Source: Ascaphus truei | Taxonomy: Eukaryota; Chordata; Amphibia; Anura; Ascaphidae | DNA length: 64,000 bases | Direction of reading: 5' to 3' | Assembly: GCA_036426205.1 (NCBI GenBank) | Contig: CM071568.1 | Span: 54,322,463-54,386,462, forward strand | Shown here: positions 60,704-64,000 of the stretch, piece after piece | Layout of the letters: each line of letters starts with the position of its first letter | Position numbering within the stretch: the first letter of the stretch is position 1 | Program-made: the position numbers and the translations under genes | The notes under the pieces: generated by a model | What the model was told of the DNA's origin: nothing | Databases searched by the model: none | The model's input: only the letters and a program-made list of their open reading frames with translations

Positions 60704-63700
60704 CAGCTTAACTCCGTTATAGCGCGGTCCTCGGGGGCCACCCGAGACCACCGCGTTAACGGGGTCGCGAAAAAACAAAATGGCCGCCGCAATTTTTTAA
60801 TTTTTTTAAAAAAGGGCCACCGCATCAGTGCTATTGCGTTTGCCGGAGTGGGAAAGCTGAGAACTCTCCCAGCGTTCCCAGACCCGGTGGGGCAGTGGCA
60901 ACTGCACACAGCTCTTACCTGGCATCTGGCAGCTCTGCTCCCGGTCTCTGTTAGTTTTAGGAATGCCCAGCATATCACTGCTGTGTTACGATCACAACGA
61001 AGTACTGCGCATGTGCATTGGATCGGGTTTCAAAGAAGAGACTGTGGCGTCCCTGCTTTGTTTTCATGAGCCATGTACAATGCTCTCTTCACATCCAGAC
61101 ACATTCGCTGTTCATGGCTATGACGAAACACTACACAGACAGTATGGGCGGACAGTGTATGTTTGACAGTGTTAGTGTCAGTGTGTGTGGGTGTGTCAGT
61201 GTGTGTGTGTGTGTGTAAGGGTGTGTGACAGTGTCATTGTGTGTGTCAGTGTGTGTGTGTTTAAGTGTAAGGGTGTGTGTCAGTGTCACTGTGTGTGTGT
61301 CAGTGTGTGTGTGTGTAAGGGTGTGTGTCAGTGTCATTTTGTGTGTGTGACAGTGTGTGTGACAGTGTGTCGGTGTGTGTTTAAAACCACAGCAATAGAA
61401 TAAAAATACAGAAAATGCACAATTGTATTAACACTTTTATTGATGCATTCTACAATAAAGTACTGTATTTAAAACACCAATTATCGTATTGTACATTACT
61501 CATAAATAAAGTACTGTACGTTAAATAACATTTTGCTCCACACACAAAAACACATATGTACTGTAGATACAGTACTGAACTCGCAACTGCTTTTACACAT
61601 GTAACATTCCAGTTACTGTACATTGCTGTTTTAACATTAACAATGGGGCTGTAATTCTTAAGTAAAGTGAAAACAGTGTAATGCACTCTGTGTTCATGTA
61701 ACAACTGTACAACAAAAAACATACTGTACATAATCAAAACAGCTTGAGATTACACTTTAAAAAAAACTATTGAGGGTTGTCTGTTTCAGTGCATCTCTTT
61801 TCTTCTTTTTAACGATTTCAATCATTCGTTTTAATTGCAAAATTGTAATTGAATCTATGTTTTCTGTCTCTAGAAATTTAAGTCCTGTTTGCAATCCTGC
61901 GAGCGCCTCTGTGATCTTAGGTGGCGGCTCTGGTTCCTCGTCCTCATCATCTTCAGTTGTATCCAAATCTTTATTTTCACTACTAAGGTTTTGAATTATT
62001 TCTGAGTCTGTCATATGATCATAAGTAGGACAGCTGCTGTCCCCATCTACCCAAGAGTCAATCGTAGCCCCACTTTCCGTATCAATGAACGGTTCCAGTA
62101 CTCGTTCTGCATTGGCCATTTCCTGTTCTGTGAGGCCTTCATTAATATAGCTTGCAAATAACAGATTGGCGGCGGTGACTTCTTCCTCCGTAAACCCTCA
62201 AAGTCATCATCTTCTTCACTGTCACTGGCGACTTCAACGTTAGCCGGTACCAGACGTGCACCTGTTATGTTTCGCCAACATTTCGAAATGCACATTTGTG
62301 TGACTGCTTTCCATGCTTCACCACCAATATAAAAAACTTCTTTTAGATTCATTTTCTTTAAAAATGTCGTAACTGAATCATCACTTGTGATTATTCGATG
62401 TATCAGCGTTTTCCAAAAGTTCATCTTAAAGGTTGCAATAATGCCTTGATCCAGTGGCTGTATTTTGGATGTGATGTTCTTGGGCAAGTAGCTGACACGT
62501 ATTTTTCCATCTCGGCTTATTAGGCTATCGGCCGGGGGATGTGCAGGGCAGTTATCAAGTAACAACAAAGCTTTTGTATCCAACCTTTGTTGCCGTAAGT
62601 GTTTATGAACCTCTGGTACGAACTGTTGATGAAACCACCTTTCGAAAATACTGTCAGTCATCCATGCATTTTTGCTAAAGTCATACGAAAAAGGCATAGT
62701 ACCCATATTCACATGGTGGAAGCACCGTGGCGATTTAAACTTGCCAATACAAAGTGGCTTCAGTTTGTGATTTCCAGTTTGGTTCACACAAAAAAGTACG
62801 GTCACTCTGTCTTTCATTTGTTTAAATCCTTGTTTACGCTGTTCGGCATTCTTACAGGCCAGAGTGGTATTCGGTAGCGTTTTGAAACACAGTCCGGTCT
62901 CATCGCAGTTATAAACCTGTTCTGCGGTATAGCCACCATCTTCAATTATCTTCTGAAGCTGGGCAGGGTACGAGCATGCAGCTTCATCGTCAGCTGAACA
63001 TATCTCTCCTGATATAGCGGTTTTCCTTATTCCATGTCGCCTTTTAAAGCGATTTAGCCATCCACTACTTGCCGTGAAGGAGGTTGAAGCATTGCCGTGA
63101 AGTTGGTTGTGAAACTTTTTAGCTTGCGTTTGCAGATGGGGTCCAGACAGAGGCGTGCCTTCGGATCTTTCTTGGACAAACCACTGAAAAACAGCTTTAT
63201 CCAACTGGCTGTCTTTAGGTTCACGCAAACGATTACGTTTCAGTCCATCGTCTGTTTCTATGGATTTAACTGCATCACAAAGTTTCTCCTCCACCTTTTT
63301 CCATCCGCAAACTGTAGACTTATTCAGTCCCAGGTCCCTAGCCACTTTGCATTTGCGTGACTCCAGATTTTATTCTATCAAGCGCAGCAATTTTTTCTTG
63401 TACAGTAAACTTCTTACGTTTGGTTGAAGTTTCCACCATTTCTACCTGCCAGGGGTCTTCAGTATGCCTTTTCCTAGTGTTGAAAACCTGAGGCTTTTAA
63501 CAACTGATCTGGAGGGCTTAAGTACAGTTCGTGAGTACAGTATTTTACTAGCTCTCAGACGACAGGACAGTGTGTTGTAGGATAATAATGACAGAGATAA
63601 CCCTGAGCAGAGGGGGTCAGAGGTTTCTTTAGGTGTCACTTTATTACAATGTTTTATTCTATTTTACATACTTTATGTTGTATTATATATGTTATCACTT

Positions 63701-64000
63701 CATTTGTGTTGCTTATTGTTCAATATGTAATCTTTTTAATAAACTTTTATGTAATGTTTATGTTGAACATTTAGTGCGTCTCCATGGTTACTGGTGTCAA
63801 ATGACCCCGCGGGGTCACGTTGCCATGCGGTGACGTCAAATGACCCCGCTAGGACATTAAACGCCGGAACCGCAGAGGAGCAGGGGGAACAGGCAGCCCA
63901 CATTAAACAAACCGCGCACACACGGCCCTCAGCCCTCAGCCCGCACCGAGTGCAGCGAGTGCACAGAGCGCCCACAGAACACCTTGTTTGAGGAGGGGGT
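60704..64000 (-). mobile_element. Tigger/pogo DNA transposon, right end outside window
   Basis: A terminal sequence CAGCTTAACTCCGTTATAGC follows a TA at 60702-60703. The interior holds a GT minisatellite (61150-61385) and a pogo-type transposase on the minus strand. The matching inverted end was not seen before 64000. The stretch 63440-64000 contains no gene; TGACCCCGCGGGGTCA at 63802-63817 is a perfect 16-base palindrome. Confidence 0.75.
61757..63439 (-). pseudogene. Tigger/pogo transposase
   Basis: The likely start is the ATG at 63439 (MVETSTKRKKFTVQEKIAAL), a psq-type helix-turn-helix that shifts frame into VARDLGLNKSTVCGWKKVEE near 63345. A CENP-B-type domain follows (GWLNRFKRRHGI). The DDE domain has YNCDETGL at about residue 148 of the long frame, LLLLDNCPAHP, and SKIQPLDQGII, giving the D, D and D of pogo transposases. 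A second shift near 62190 separates the last frame (61757-62119), an acidic C-terminus with KKKKRDALKQ. The 432-codon central frame has no stop, so decay is modest. Such enzymes cut and paste at TA sites. Confidence 0.9.

Overview
The window looks like a repeat-rich vertebrate chromosome, most likely from an amphibian (frog-like). Five minus-strand exons encode the C-terminal part of a DECR1-type mitochondrial 2,4-dienoyl-CoA reductase. Almost everything else is transposon-derived: a truncated class-I-like endogenous retrovirus, a complete Ty3/gypsy element with a PNMA-like Gag, a Tx1/L1-like LINE, L2- and CR1-like LINE fossils, a Penelope-like element (PLE) with GIY-YIG remnants, a Tigger/pogo transposase, solo LTRs and many inverted-repeat elements. 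The species call is inference from this mix; no marker in the window fixes it.

Layout. 1-2.8 kb: an inverted-repeat element, a degenerate tandem array and unassigned DNA. 2.9-7.4 kb: a 5'-truncated ERV on the minus strand (RNase H, integrase, env, 3' LTR), with a 737-bp inverted-repeat element inserted in its integrase. 8.7-17.2 kb: a Ty3 element on the minus strand with two LTRs of about 1.27 kb and a 6-bp target duplication. 19.85-27.35 kb: a plus-strand L1-like element with a 16-bp target duplication, itself hit by a hAT-type MITE and a solo LTR. 28-35.3 kb: inverted-repeat elements, CR1 and L2-like fragments, and a 2.7-kb element whose centre is a pyrimidine-rich minisatellite.

35.4-41.9 kb: the DECR1 exons, read right to left. 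All introns have GT/AG ends and matching phases. The upstream DECR1 exons are not in the window, so 41.9-64 kb is probably one intron of more than 22 kb. It holds three solo LTRs with clean 5-bp duplications, a 1.1-kb purine-rich minisatellite, a PLE split by a 3.4-kb composite element, an L2 fossil split by a solo LTR, a 1.1-kb inverted-repeat element and a Tigger element running off the right edge.

The most interesting structures are (1) the 3.4-kb composite element at 50.7-54.1 kb, with nested long inverted repeats and a loop carrying a CRE and a TATA-like box, and (2) a recurring hairpin plus GAAACGCG-type core, reminiscent of degenerate hammerhead ribozymes, in several inverted-repeat elements flanked by 12-13-bp duplications in a window that also holds a PLE. 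No transposon protein in the window is intact; the only host coding sequence seen with good support is DECR1.
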